DNA of 64,000 nt from Clostridia bacterium (GTDB lineage: Bacteria > Bacillota > Clostridia > Oscillospirales > CAG-272). The notes under the pieces are model-generated. The model saw nothing but the letters and a program-made list of their open reading frames with translations, was not told the DNA's origin and did no database searches. Positions 15,421 to 24,274 of the stretch are shown piece by piece. The translations under genes were made by a program, and so were the position numbers. Location of the stretch: positions 20,966 to 84,965 of the forward strand of contig JAFTKJ010000006.1 of the NCBI GenBank assembly GCA_017453305.1, written 5' to 3'. Each line of letters starts with the position of its first letter. The stretch's first letter is position 1.

Positions 15421-16080
15421 ATGACCAAGCTTTGTATTTTTGACCTGGATGGAACGGTGCTGGACACCGTTCCGTCCATTGCCTACTATGCCAACGGGGC
15501 ATTGATAAAAAATGGAATTGAACCGATTGAGGAGGGGCAGTACCGCTACCTTGCGGGCAAGGGAATTGCCAATTTGGTAGAGGGGATGCTTCGCTTTCGC
15601 AACTCTTACAGCGAGGAGCTGTATGCGCGCGTGTATCACGATTACGATACGGCGTACAATGCCGACGTATCCTACAAAACAAGCATTTTTGCAGGACTGA
15701 AGGAGGTTCTTGACTGTGTGCGCGAAAGGGGGATCCGCATGGCGATCGTTTCCAACAAGCCCGATTTTGCCGCGCGTACCGTTGTGGATCGCCTTTACGG
15801 CAAAAACTATTTCGATTACGTTACGGGACAAAAGCCGGGCGGCATTCTCAAGCCCGATCCTTCGGTGGTGCTCTCCGTGATGGAGCAATTTGATGCCCGC
15901 CCCGCGGATTGCGTTTACGTTGGGGACACCTCTACGGATATGCTCACCGGCAAAAACGCAAATCTCTATACCGTTGGCGTGCTTTGGGGCTTTCGTGACC
16001 GTGCCGAGCTGGAGGAAAACGGTGCCGATGCCATTGCCGCCACCCCTGCGGAGCTTTTGGAGCTGATTTTGAACAGATGA
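15421..16080 (+). CDS. HAD-superfamily phosphatase, phosphoglycolate phosphatase-like
   Basis: 219 aa. Motif I DLDGT (Asp8, Asp10), motif II Ser-Asn in AIVSNKPDF (about 114), motif III Lys in KPGGILKPDP and motif IV GDTSTDM are all present, with a helical cap between motifs I and II (subclass I). Such enzymes dephosphorylate 2-phosphoglycolate, nucleotides or sugar phosphates. The ORF starts 31 bases after the LRR gene and has no obvious promoter, so it may be read from upstream; the ribosome site is weak. Confidence 0.8.
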   Translation: MTKLCIFDLDGTVLDTVPSIAYYANGALIKNGIEPIEEGQYRYLAGKGIANLVEGMLRFRNSYSEELYARVYHDYDTAYNADVSYKTSIFAGLKEVLDCVRERGIRMAIVSNKPDFAARTVVDRLYGKNYFDYVTGQKPGGILKPDPSVVLSVMEQFDARPADCVYVGDTSTDMLTGKNANLYTVGVLWGFRDRAELEENGADAIAATPAELLELILNR

Positions 16081-16119
16081 TCTATCCCGGAGATGATATT
16101 TTGAAAGGAGAAAAAACTT

Positions 16120-16509
16120 GTGAAAAAGCTGATTGCCGTACTTTTATCTTTGATTTGTATCCTTTCCTTTGCAGGCTGTTCGCATCAAGATGCGTCCGAA
16201 TATGTCGTGAAGGATGGAGATAATCCGTATTTGATCTTGCCCGAATCCGAGGAACGTGTTTATTTTTGGCCTAATAATGGACTTGAACCGTATTTGGAGC
16301 ATATTGATCTCAACATGCTGAAAAAAGCAGAGAGAGTATTAAAAGAGAAAGCGGAACCGTATGAAAAAAACGATCCTTCCTATCAGTTGGATGTAGAAGA
16401 CGGCAGGTTATATCTGGTTCTTCTGGCTTATCTTGAGCCCCATATGGGATGTGGGAATCGCCCGTTTGATGTTTTTCAAGAACCCATCTCTCGCGTTGTA
16501 AGAAATTAA
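16120..16509 (+). CDS. Small lipoprotein, unknown function
   Basis: 129 aa, GTG start after GAAAGGAG. Signal peptide with lipobox LSFAGC (Cys21). The mature part is acidic and Tyr/Pro-rich and matches no family I know. Followed by a strong terminator, so it closes the transcript that includes the HAD phosphatase gene. Confidence 0.55.
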   Translation: MKKLIAVLLSLICILSFAGCSHQDASEYVVKDGDNPYLILPESEERVYFWPNNGLEPYLEHIDLNMLKKAERVLKEKAEPYEKNDPSYQLDVEDGRLYLVLLAYLEPHMGCGNRPFDVFQEPISRVVRN

Positions 16510-16519
16510 CTTTAAAATA

Positions 16520-16565
16520 AACAGAGCAAGCGGAAAGGATTTGGCTTACGCTTGCTCTGTTTTTA
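16520..16565. terminator. Terminator between convergent genes
   Basis: ACAGAGCAAGCG ... CGCTTGCTCTGT stem with T-run on the plus strand. Confidence 0.85.
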
Positions 16566-16587
16566 TCTCGTATATTGCGGATTGGTA

Positions 16588-17340
16588 TCAGTCGATCTCT
16601 ACCGTGTCATTATCGCGTGCAAAGACGATGGGGAAGGGGTAGCCCTGCTCCTTGGCGAGTGCGGCGGTTTGTTCGATCTTTTCGGGGGGACAAAAATGGT
16701 TGATGCGCACCTGCTTTGCGCGGCAGGTGGCAAAATGGGGAGCGAGGATCTCTGGCGGAAAGTGCGCCATCTCACACACAAAAAGGTCAAGCTCACGCTC
16801 GGAGGCAACGGTGGGGAAGTCGTTCTTTTCCAAATTTTTTGAAAGATCTCCCGAAAAGAGAACCGCCTTGCCCTCTGCCTCCAAAAGGATCGCATAGCTT
16901 GGATGCGGATCGCAATGGTGCGTGGGAATATAGGTTGCCTTCAGCACACCGTCGTTGTAAACCTCGCCCGCGTGTGCCACGTGGGGGCGCAGGCGTTCTA
17001 TGGGAAATTCTCTGCCTTCCTCCATAGCAGAAACGCAGGGCATCATGGTGTCGGCAATTACCTGCTCAGTCACGTAAAAATCAAAGTCGGTGATCATTCT
17101 GTAAAACCACGTGCACGTGTCCAAAAGCTGGAGAAGTCCCACCGTGTGGTCACTGTGACAGTGGGTGTGAAAGACCGCCTTGATGCGCGAGGGATCAATC
17201 GCATGCTGACGGATGGCGTCGGTCATAGGTGCGCCCGTATCCACAAAATAGATCCGCTCGCCCACTTCGATCATGGTACAGGAGCAATGGCGGTCGGCGT
17301 CCGGCATTCCCGCGGACGTACCCAAAAACGTGATTTTCAT
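16588..17340 (-). CDS. Metallo-beta-lactamase-fold hydrolase
   Basis: 250 aa. The zinc motif HTHCHSDH (residues 58-65), an early FLGTSAG loop, FVDTG and a late FSGDLSK segment with an Asp ligand place it in the MBL superfamily, closest in style to RNase Z / PhnP-like phosphodiesterases. Cytoplasmic. The gene is monocistronic, with its own promoter about 140 bases upstream. Substrate not deducible; cyclic phosphodiester cleavage is one possibility. Confidence 0.75.
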   Translation of the reverse strand: MKITFLGTSAGMPDADRHCSCTMIEVGERIYFVDTGAPMTDAIRQHAIDPSRIKAVFHTHCHSDHTVGLLQLLDTCTWFYRMITDFDFYVTEQVIADTMMPCVSAMEEGREFPIERLRPHVAHAGEVYNDGVLKATYIPTHHCDPHPSYAILLEAEGKAVLFSGDLSKNLEKNDFPTVASERELDLFVCEMAHFPPEILAPHFATCRAKQVRINHFCPPEKIEQTAALAKEQGYPFPIVFARDNDTVEID

Positions 17341-17479
17341 ATATTTTTCCTCCGTGTTGCTTTAATTTCGCAGTTTTCCTTTTAAAAAGCAGGATTTACA
17401 CAATTGTTTGCAAGATCTGCATAGAAAAGCCAATATCAATACTGTATAATATCGGCAAAGGTGCCATTTTGTGCTATAC

Positions 17480-17508
17480 ATTATACAGCAAAGATGTCGA
17501 AATGTCAA
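17480..17508 (-). promoter_or_regulatory. Promoter of the MBL-fold hydrolase gene
   Basis: On the minus strand: TTGACA (17508-17503), 17 bases, TATAAT (17485-17480). The rest of 17341-17540 appears to be untranslated leader and AT-rich spacer. Confidence 0.75.
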
Positions 17509-17540
17509 GAAAGAATTTGAACAAATTCGGTAAGAACGGT

Positions 17541-17634
17541 AATCCTTGTGTCTTTATTTATAAATTCTATGTCCGTTTTTGGATTCACATTCAAAAATGG
17601 TCAGTGTATAATTATAATATCACAAAGCTATCAA
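17541..17634 (+). promoter_or_regulatory. 94-bp regulatory cassette, copy A
   Basis: Matches 34127-34220 at 91 of 94 bases. It contains an imperfect palindrome TTTTTGGAT ... ATTCAAAAA (17576-17597) and a TATAAT at 17613. It lies immediately upstream of a consensus promoter for the glycosidase-like gene, while copy B lies between a divergent AraC regulator and a GH109-type gene. Likely a shared operator for that regulator. Confidence 0.75.
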
Positions 17635-17638
17635 TTAC

Positions 17639-17668
17639 TTGACAAACCGTGGAGTTTTGTGCTATAAT
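17639..17668 (+). promoter_or_regulatory. Promoter of the glycosidase-like gene
   Basis: TTGACA at 17639, 18-base spacer, TATAAT at 17663, starting four bases after cassette A. Confidence 0.8.
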
Positions 17669-17726
17669 GACATTGGTTCCGTACAGAATGAAACACGCTT
17701 TGATCAAAAAGAAAAAGGAGATTTTC

Positions 17727-19799
17727 ATGGAATACATGCTTCCCAAAATCGGAAAGGCGGCAATTCCGCTTTCCCATTTTCCAACGCGCCACCAGGCGTT
17801 TATTTTCCGCGCATCCGAGTTTGTCAGCGCCGAGCGTATGGCAAACATTTTGCGCACGACCAAGGAGAACGTCATTCAAGCCGCAAATGAGATGGGCGTA
17901 CCCTATCGCGCCGAGGACGACGTTTGGCTGAATAAAGGATACATTACCATTGTGCGTCAGCTCTGGCATATTTTGCCCTACGAGCAGCTTTTGGAGCTGT
18001 TGGAAATGGACGAAGCAACCTTTGCTACCATCCTGCGCGAGGAGGATTTTTTGGATGTTAAGCTTGGCGATAAGCCCGACTGCGAGCCGGTGTATTTTCG
18101 CGCTTTGACCGAGGAAGAACAGGCACGCACGAAAAAGATCAAGGAAATTATGTCCGCGCTTCCTGCGGCACAAACCAAATCCTTTGATTTTCAATACCGC
18201 GTGCCAAAGCTGCAATTTTCGGGCGACGAGGTCTTTCATACCCGTATGATCTACGCCTTCTCGGGGTTGTATCAAAACGCGTTTGAGGTGGATAGCCGCA
18301 CGTATTTGCCCGACGAGCTTTTGGCGGCGTACCGTAACATCGGTGTGAACGCCATTTGGACGCAGGGGCTTCTTTCACAGCTGACGGAATTTCCGTGGGC
18401 ACCCGAGATCTCAAACGGATGGCAAGCGCGCATCGAGCGCATGCGTGACCTGACCGACCGATTGGAAGCATACGGCATCAAGCTCTTTTTGTATCTCAAC
18501 GAGCCGCGCAGCATGCCAAAAAGCTTTTACGTCGATCACGCCGAGCTGCAGGGGCATCGGTATTCTGAGGATAAGCTCTGCCTTTGCATCTCCACGCCCG
18601 AGGTGCGTGAATATTTGACCTCCGCGGTAGAAAAGCTCTGCCGCAGTGTTCCAAAGCTTGGCGGATTTTTCACCATTACGCGCTCCGAAAACCCAACCAA
18701 CTGCTACTCGCATGCCGTTCCCGAAAGCTGCACCTGCCCGCGTTGCTCCAAGCGGAGCGTTGCGGATGTCATTGCGGATACGATTGCCTGCTACCGCAAC
18801 GGTGCCGACCGCGTCGATCCCAATATCAAGGTGATTGCGTGGAGTTGGCAATGGAGAGAATTTGCGGATGAGATCATTCAAAAGCTTCCAAAGGGTGTCA
18901 TTCTGCAGGCACAGAGCGAATTGGACGTCCCCTTTGAAAAGGGCGGCGTCAAGGGCAGGGTGTTGGATTATTCCATGAGCAACATCGGCCCCGGGGAGCT
19001 GGCGCTTGGTCAATGGAAGCTTGCACGTGAGCGCGGCTTGGAGGTGTCTGCCAAGGTGCAGGTCAATACCTCGTGGGAGGCTTCCACCTGTCCCGCACTT
19101 CCGGTCTATCCCCTGATCGAGGAGCATATCCGTCGCTTGAAGGAGGTTGGCGTTTCCAACATCATGCTCAGCTGGACGCTGGGCGGCTATCCCTCCCTCA
19201 GCGTGGCGCACGCGGCAAAATACTTCTATGAGCACTGTGATTTTCCGCAGCTTTCCGACAACGTCAAGCGCGCCTCCGAGATCTTTTCCGAGGCGTTTTG
19301 CGAGTACCCGTTCCATTGCAATATGGTCTACTGCGGACCTCACAACGCAGGTCCCTCCTCACTTCTGTTTGAAAAAAAGACCGGCTACACCGCAACCATG
19401 ACCTGCTACGCCTACGACGACATTGAAAGCTGGCGCTCCATTTATCCCTTGGACGTTTGGGAGAGCCAATTTGCAAAGCTTTGCGACAAATGGAAAGAGG
19501 GATTGGCACTGCTTGAGGGGGAAGAACAAAGCGAAACCAAGATCATGGCGCAGGTTGCCTACCTGTTGTTCCGTTCCTCTTTGGATCAGATGCGCTTTTA
19601 CCGCGCACGCGAGGCGGGGGATCGCGCGCAGATGCTCCTTTGTGCCGAGCAGGAGCTGAAAAGCGCCGAGGAGATGCTTTCCTTGATGCTGATTGAGCCT
19701 GCCATTGGCTTTGAGGCGGCAAACCACTATTATTTCTCGCGCGGTCAGCTTGCAGAAAAGATTCTCAACTGCCGCTATCTGATTGAAACGTTGAAATAA
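17727..19799 (+). CDS. Glycosidase-like TIM-barrel protein with CxCxxC motif
   Basis: 690 aa, start after AAAAAGGAG. The N-terminal region (about 1-150) is helical. The central region (about 170-480) looks like a (beta/alpha)8 glycosidase core (IKLFLYLNEP, VIAWSWQW, SNIMLSWTLGGYP). CTCPRC at residues 335-340 is the same CxCxxC pattern as in the DUF4838 protein at 6244, again following a CISTPEVREYL segment. No signal peptide. The GH family is not certain; GH20/GH84-like or DUF4838-like barrels are the best guesses. Probably regulated with the GH109-type gene through the shared cassette. Confidence 0.5.
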   Translation: MEYMLPKIGKAAIPLSHFPTRHQAFIFRASEFVSAERMANILRTTKENVIQAANEMGVPYRAEDDVWLNKGYITIVRQLWHILPYEQLLELLEMDEATFATILREEDFLDVKLGDKPDCEPVYFRALTEEEQARTKKIKEIMSALPAAQTKSFDFQYRVPKLQFSGDEVFHTRMIYAFSGLYQNAFEVDSRTYLPDELLAAYRNIGVNAIWTQGLLSQLTEFPWAPEISNGWQARIERMRDLTDRLEAYGIKLFLYLNEPRSMPKSFYVDHAELQGHRYSEDKLCLCISTPEVREYLTSAVEKLCRSVPKLGGFFTITRSENPTNCYSHAVPESCTCPRCSKRSVADVIADTIACYRNGADRVDPNIKVIAWSWQWREFADEIIQKLPKGVILQAQSELDVPFEKGGVKGRVLDYSMSNIGPGELALGQWKLARERGLEVSAKVQVNTSWEASTCPALPVYPLIEEHIRRLKEVGVSNIMLSWTLGGYPSLSVAHAAKYFYEHCDFPQLSDNVKRASEIFSEAFCEYPFHCNMVYCGPHNAGPSSLLFEKKTGYTATMTCYAYDDIESWRSIYPLDVWESQFAKLCDKWKEGLALLEGEEQSETKIMAQVAYLLFRSSLDQMRFYRAREAGDRAQMLLCAEQELKSAEEMLSLMLIEPAIGFEAANHYYFSRGQLAEKILNCRYLIETLK

Positions 19800-19813
19800 C
19801 CGTTTGATATCGG

Positions 19814-19847
19814 CAACGCCCCGTTCCTGCGGAGGAGCGGGGCGTTG
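19814..19847. terminator. Terminator between convergent genes
   Basis: CAACGCCCCG / CGGGGCGTTG stem. One of several GCCCCG-type terminators in the window (26555, 36741, 54668). Confidence 0.75.
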
Positions 19848-19862
19848 TCAGATGATTGTATG

Positions 19863-20714
19863 CTACGGTTGCTCCGCAACGGATGTCTCCAAAATCTCAA
19901 TCAAGCGGCGCACGGGCGCTTGAGTGGGGGTGCTTTTTGGGGTACAAAGGTAGGTCGTACGCGTGTGTGACTCCAAGGGGAGGAGAGAAACGTCGCTTGA
20001 AAACTGTCCCGCCCACGAAAAAACGGGTACAAAGCTGACACCAAGCCCCAATTCCACGCATTTGCGCAAATAGTACGGGTCGTCCGATTCAATGGCAACC
20101 CGAGGGGAAAAGCCTGCTTTACGGCAGATCTCCTCCATCATTTTGTAATAATCACTCCCATGGCGCAGGGTAATAAAGGGCTCGTTGGCAAGCTCTGACG
20201 CAGAGATCTTTTTGCATTCCGCAAGCCGATGCGAGCGGTGCACGGCAAGGGCAACCTGCTCGGTGAGCAGGGGCTGATGCCGATAGTCGGCAAACGTCGA
20301 TAGATCGCTGGTGACGACAAGATCGTACGTTTCCGTCGTGCTGCCAAAGTGCACCGTGCACACCGTGACGTCGGGATATTCTGCTTTGAATTGCTCCATT
20401 GCCTGCATGACGATGCGGCGATTGCAGTTGACGCAAATATTCAGGCTTTTGACCGTGTTGCCGACACGGATCTGCTTTTTTGCTGTTTCCAACAGTTCAA
20501 GCGCTGCCGTTGCGCTTTCATAAAAGCGCGCGCCGTCGGCGTTGAGATACAAGCGGTTGGCACTGCGGTCAAAAAGAGGAGTGCCAAGCTCGTTTTCCAG
20601 GCGGCGAATGCTTTGCGAGATGGCAGACGGCGGAACCGTAAATTTTTCAGCAGTTTTGCTGAAATTCTGACTTTCTGCGGCTTCGCAGAAGTATTTCAGT
20701 TGCAATAATTCCAA
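19863..20714 (-). CDS. LysR-family transcriptional regulator
   Basis: 283 aa. N-terminal winged HTH (FCEAAESQNFSKTAEKFTVPPSAISQSIRRLENELGTPLFDR, about 9-52), followed by a type 2 periplasmic-binding-like effector domain from about 90. The start is a TTG at 20714 preceded by GAGGTGAT. It is divergent from the class II glutaminase-like gene at 20892, the standard position for regulating that gene. A truncated copy of its first 35 codons plus the intergenic operator region is repeated at 22055-22250 in front of the creatininase genes, so it may control both units. Confidence 0.85.
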   Translation of the reverse strand: MELLQLKYFCEAAESQNFSKTAEKFTVPPSAISQSIRRLENELGTPLFDRSANRLYLNADGARFYESATAALELLETAKKQIRVGNTVKSLNICVNCNRRIVMQAMEQFKAEYPDVTVCTVHFGSTTETYDLVVTSDLSTFADYRHQPLLTEQVALAVHRSHRLAECKKISASELANEPFITLRHGSDYYKMMEEICRKAGFSPRVAIESDDPYYLRKCVELGLGVSFVPVFSWAGQFSSDVSLLPLESHTRTTYLCTPKSTPTQAPVRRLIEILETSVAEQP

Positions 20715-20810
20715 AAGATCACCTCCGTTTTTTATATTCTAACACATTTGAGCATCACTTTCAAGATGTAGTAGCAAATTATATTTCATTCTTGTGTGTT
20801 GCGGTACAAG
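20613..20810. repeat. LysR 5' end plus divergent control region, copy 1
   Basis: Aligns by eye with 22055-22250 across the first codons of the LysR gene, its ribosome site and about 75 bases of upstream DNA (TTTTTTATATT, AGCATCACTTTCAAG, ATATTTCATTCTTG). Confidence 0.75.
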
Positions 20811-20829
20811 CGAATATAATTGCGGCGTG

Positions 20830-20858
20830 TTGACAAAGCCGAAAAATTATGCTATAAT
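20830..20858 (+). promoter_or_regulatory. Promoter of the class II glutaminase-like gene
   Basis: TTGACA at 20830, 17-base spacer, TATAAT at 20853. Confidence 0.8.
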
Positions 20859-20891
20859 GAAAAAAATTTAACCTACAAAAGGAGATATGCC

Positions 20892-22019
20892 ATGTGTGTG
20901 ATCGCGGGTTACAGCGGAAAGAGGCGCGCGGCGCCCATTCTGATCGAAATGCTTAAAAAAATCGAATACTTTGACGGTGGGTATGCCACGGGGATCGCGA
21001 CGGTCCATGAAGGGAAGATCTATTGCGCCAAGGCGATCGGTGACGTGGAAATGCTTTTGCGTACGACAAATGCACTCGATCTCCCGGGTACGACGGGAAT
21101 CATCCACACGCGCCCAAACGGAGAGTTTTTTAGCGTTACGCACCCGTACTTTGATGCGCGCGGAAAGCTTGCAATGGTAGAAAACGGGGGCACGGGGGCG
21201 ACCGCCTGCCCCGCACTTCACGCGGAGTTTTGCGCCGTTATGAATGAGATGCTTGACCGCGGAATCGTATCTCCCTCAAGTCGGGATCTGAATGCCAAAA
21301 CGCATCAAAACTTTTTTACACGGGACGGAAAGCCCTTTTATTACATTGAGGCGTATTCCCTTTTGCTTGGAGAAATGCTGAGAAATGTACCAAAGGATTC
21401 CTTAAAAGGTGAGATCGCGCTTGCCGTAAAAAAAATGCACGAGCGCCTACCTGCCGATAACGTTACCGTGACCGTTTACGATGACCTTCCCGATACCGTC
21501 ACTGTGGGAACCGTTACCCGTCCGATGTCCGTTTTGGAAGCGGACGGCGAAACCTTGATCGCCTCCTGCGCGACCGCGTTCCCGGAGGAATTACAGCATT
21601 TTCCCGTCACGCATTTGCCGGTGTGCTCCGTCTCGCAAATCACGCCGCAAGGACTTGAGATCGTTTCGGTCGGGATGGAGGGTGTTAGGAGCGAGCCTGT
21701 GACCGAGCGTGCGGTGCAGTATTACAAGGCATTTCTTGAGGCGACCTTGACCGGGAAAGAGGACGCGCCTTTGTCTCTCTATGATATCAAGCTCCCAATG
21801 GATATTTGGTCAGAGCCGATGGTTGATTGCAAATACGCGGGGACGGTGCGCCCATTGAAGCCGTTGATGTGTGCTGTTTATCAGGCGTTTTGGGAATTGC
21901 ACCGTGAGGGGAGGCTGCACAGTCGCCTCGGTGTTGTTTACAGCCGTGACGTTTCTTGGCCAAACGTCGATTGCTATTTTACTAAATTTTGGATCGACGA
22001 AAAGAGGAACGAAAGATGA
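20892..22019 (+). CDS. Stand-alone class II glutamine amidotransferase-like (Ntn hydrolase) protein
   Basis: 375 aa. MCVIAGYSGKR at the start places Cys2 as the N-terminal nucleophile, as in GlmS and PurF glutaminase domains. The segment GTTGIIHTRPNGE (GlmS: GGTGIAHTRWATHGE) and VENGGTGA (GlmS: VHNGIIEN) follow in order. No SIS or PRTase domain follows; residues from about 210 are unrecognised. It may provide ammonia to, or hydrolyse an amide in, the pathway encoded downstream. Start at 20892 chosen because of AAAAGGAG and the required N-terminal Cys. Regulated by the divergent LysR protein, by position. Confidence 0.7.
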   Translation: MCVIAGYSGKRRAAPILIEMLKKIEYFDGGYATGIATVHEGKIYCAKAIGDVEMLLRTTNALDLPGTTGIIHTRPNGEFFSVTHPYFDARGKLAMVENGGTGATACPALHAEFCAVMNEMLDRGIVSPSSRDLNAKTHQNFFTRDGKPFYYIEAYSLLLGEMLRNVPKDSLKGEIALAVKKMHERLPADNVTVTVYDDLPDTVTVGTVTRPMSVLEADGETLIASCATAFPEELQHFPVTHLPVCSVSQITPQGLEIVSVGMEGVRSEPVTERAVQYYKAFLEATLTGKEDAPLSLYDIKLPMDIWSEPMVDCKYAGTVRPLKPLMCAVYQAFWELHREGRLHSRLGVVYSRDVSWPNVDCYFTKFWIDEKRNER

Positions 22020-22054
22020 AGTCTGCTGCAAAGGAAGACTTTTCGGACGGTGTG

Positions 22055-22164
22055 CTTCTGCGCTCGATGACGGCAGATGGCGGAACGGTGAATTTTTCAG
22101 CGGTTTTGGTGAAATTCTGATTTTCTGCGGCTTCGCAGAAGTATTTCAGTTGTAATAATTCCAA
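22055..22164 (-). pseudogene. Truncated LysR regulator remnant
   Basis: Encodes LELLQLKYFCEAAENQNF and TKTAEKFTVPPSA, nearly identical to the start of the intact LysR protein at 19863-20714, including TTG start and GGAGATGAT ribosome site. The frame then diverges before the HTH recognition helix. The rest of the gene is missing. Confidence 0.8.
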
Positions 22165-22250
22165 AAGATCATCTCCGTTTTTTATATTATAGCACATCTT
22201 AGCATCACTTTCAAGTGATGGTAGAAAAATATATTTCATTCTTGACATGA
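22055..22250. repeat. LysR 5' end plus control region, copy 2
   Basis: Second copy of 20613-20810. The regulatory part now lies directly upstream of the creatininase promoter, suggesting that the operator rather than the gene has been kept. Confidence 0.75.
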
Positions 22251-22270
22251 TTCTCGATTTATGATATGAT
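22242..22270 (+). promoter_or_regulatory. Promoter of the creatininase-family operon
   Basis: TTGACA at 22242, 17-base spacer, TATGAT at 22265. Confidence 0.75.
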
Positions 22271-22346
22271 GATACTGAAATGAAGCATATTCTATCATAT
22301 GCACGCTTCAAAAAAGATTATCTTGCAAAAACAGGAGGAGCAAATT

Positions 22347-23240
22347 ATGAAATGGGAATTCTTGAGAGAAGAAGAATTTGAGGGCGCGATCGAGCGCTCG
22401 GGCGGTCTTTGCGTTATGACGCTGGGGTGCCTGGAAAAGCACGGTCAGCATTTGCCGGTTGGCACCGACTCCTTAAAGGGGGATCGCATTGTAGAGCTTG
22501 CCGCCGAAAGGGCAGACGTTGTGATGTTCCCGACGACAATGTGGCTGGGGGACGTTTCCTCGGCACATATTTTTGAGAACCCCTCCAAAACGAAAAAGCA
22601 CGGCTTTATCGGAATGAATCCTCAAACTATGCTTAACGTTTTAGAGGAGCTGTGCGACGAGATTGCGCGAAACGGCTTTACCAAAATCTTGATCTGTGCT
22701 TCTCACGGCGGAAACAGCTCCTTGCTTGGGCTGTTCACGCGCTCTCAGCTTTATAAGAAAAGAGACTACATCGTCATGAGCTGTAAGGCGTACGATTTTG
22801 CGGATCAATTGGATCCCAAAAACGTTTTGGAGGCGGCAAAAAAGGATCCCGAATACTTCTCGATGCTGACGGAGGAGGATCTGAAAACGCTGGAAAGATT
22901 TGCCCAAACGGGTACCGGCGGAGGGCATGCGGACTTCAAGGAAACTGCGTTGCTTTACGGCACGCATCCCGATTTGGTGGCGCCCGACCGCTTTGATGCA
23001 GAGAGCGGAATCTCTACGAACCGCTTGACTTTTCCGCCTCAATACGGCATTTCCACGTATGCATCCTGGATCGCAAATGTGCCAAACGTCTTTAGCGGTT
23101 ACGCGCCCATCGGTTGCACTCCCACCATCGGCGAGGCTTACTTAAAGCTTTCGGTTGATCGTCTTGCAGAAATTTTCACCTATCTTAAAAATAACGACGA
23201 CTGTGTAGACGTGATCCGAGAGATCAAGGAAACGCAATAA
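22347..23240 (+). CDS. Creatininase-family amidohydrolase, copy 1
   Basis: 297 aa, start after AGGAGGAG. Metal-binding pattern LGCLEKHGQHLPVGTD (about 27-42), ICASHGGN (about 113-120) and a GTGGGHADF loop match the creatininase / MftE-type amidohydrolase fold (PF02633). The family opens cyclic amides or trims peptide cofactors with Zn or Mn. Tandem with a closely similar paralogue (23316). Because the family includes maturases of small molecules, a role in biosynthesis as well as catabolism is possible. Regulated by the LysR operator copy upstream. Confidence 0.8.
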   Translation: MKWEFLREEEFEGAIERSGGLCVMTLGCLEKHGQHLPVGTDSLKGDRIVELAAERADVVMFPTTMWLGDVSSAHIFENPSKTKKHGFIGMNPQTMLNVLEELCDEIARNGFTKILICASHGGNSSLLGLFTRSQLYKKRDYIVMSCKAYDFADQLDPKNVLEAAKKDPEYFSMLTEEDLKTLERFAQTGTGGGHADFKETALLYGTHPDLVAPDRFDAESGISTNRLTFPPQYGISTYASWIANVPNVFSGYAPIGCTPTIGEAYLKLSVDRLAEIFTYLKNNDDCVDVIREIKETQ

Positions 23241-23315
23241 CACGGTTTTAAGATGTAAGGGGGCTTACTGTAAGCACGTTTCAAAGCTAATCATATTGTA
23301 AAGGAAGAACGAATT

Positions 23316-24206
23316 ATGAAATGGGAATATTTGAGAGAAGAAGACTTTGAGGGCGCGATCGAGCGCTCGGGTGGCCTTTGCGTTATGACGCTGGGGTGCC
23401 TGGAAAAGCACGGTCAGCATTTGCCGGTTGGAACCGACTCCATCAAGGGGGATCGCATTGTAGAGCTTGCCGCAGAAAAGGCAGACGTTGTGATGTTCCC
23501 GACCACGATGTGGCTTGGCGACGTAGGTCCGGCAGATGCGTATAAGAATCCCTCTAAAACAAGAAAACACGGCTTTATTGCAATCAGCTGCCAAACTATG
23601 CTCACCGTTTTAGAGGAGCTGTGCGACCAGATCGCGCGAAACGGCTTTACCAAAATTTTGATCTGCGCGTCTCACGGTGGCAATACATCCTTGCTTGGAC
23701 TTTTCTCACGTTTTCAAAGCTCCAAGGACTATGCCGTTATGAGCTGTAAGGCGTACGATTTTACCAATCAGCTGGATCCCAAAAACGTTTTGGAGGCGGC
23801 AAAAAAGGATCCCGAATACTTCTCGATGCTGACGGAGGAGGATTTGAAAACACTGGAAAGATTTGCGCAAACGGGAACGGGCGGCGGTCACGCTGACTTT
23901 AAGGAGACTGCGTTGGTTTACGGCACGCATCCCGATTTGGTGGCACCCGACCGCTTTGAGGCAGAGAGCGGAAGCTCTGCGAACCGCTTGAATTTTCCTC
24001 CTCAATACGGTATTTCCACGCTTTTAACGTGGTTCGCAAATTTTCCAAACGACTTTTCAGGCTACCCCTCTATCGGTTGTACTCCCACCATCGGCGAGGC
24101 CTACTTAAAGCTTTCGGTTGACCGTTTGGCAGAGATCTTTACCTATCTTAAAAATAACGACGACTGCGTAGACGTGATCCGAGAGCTCAAGCAGAAGAGG
24201 CAGTAA
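23316..24206 (+). CDS. Creatininase-family amidohydrolase, copy 2
   Basis: 296 aa, most residues identical to the upstream copy, including the LEKHGQHLPVGTD, SHGGN and GTGGGHADF metal and active-site segments. Differences cluster at about 80-105 and 135-150, around the likely substrate pocket or subunit interface, as well as near residues 245-255. Both copies are intact, which suggests two related substrates or a hetero-oligomer rather than decay. The spacer between copies is 75 bases with GGAAGAACG as ribosome site. Confidence 0.8.
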   Translation: MKWEYLREEDFEGAIERSGGLCVMTLGCLEKHGQHLPVGTDSIKGDRIVELAAEKADVVMFPTTMWLGDVGPADAYKNPSKTRKHGFIAISCQTMLTVLEELCDQIARNGFTKILICASHGGNTSLLGLFSRFQSSKDYAVMSCKAYDFTNQLDPKNVLEAAKKDPEYFSMLTEEDLKTLERFAQTGTGGGHADFKETALVYGTHPDLVAPDRFEAESGSSANRLNFPPQYGISTLLTWFANFPNDFSGYPSIGCTPTIGEAYLKLSVDRLAEIFTYLKNNDDCVDVIRELKQKRQ

Positions 24207-24274
24207 CACGATTATAAATTTCAAAATAGAAGGCAAATGCGGAATGACGCTGTTTGCCATACGGAGGAAAATGT

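Noticed and set aside
17341-17540. Possible riboswitch in the leader of the MBL-fold gene
   Set aside because: The leader is about 140 bases long, but I find no conserved aptamer motif or terminator/anti-terminator pair.
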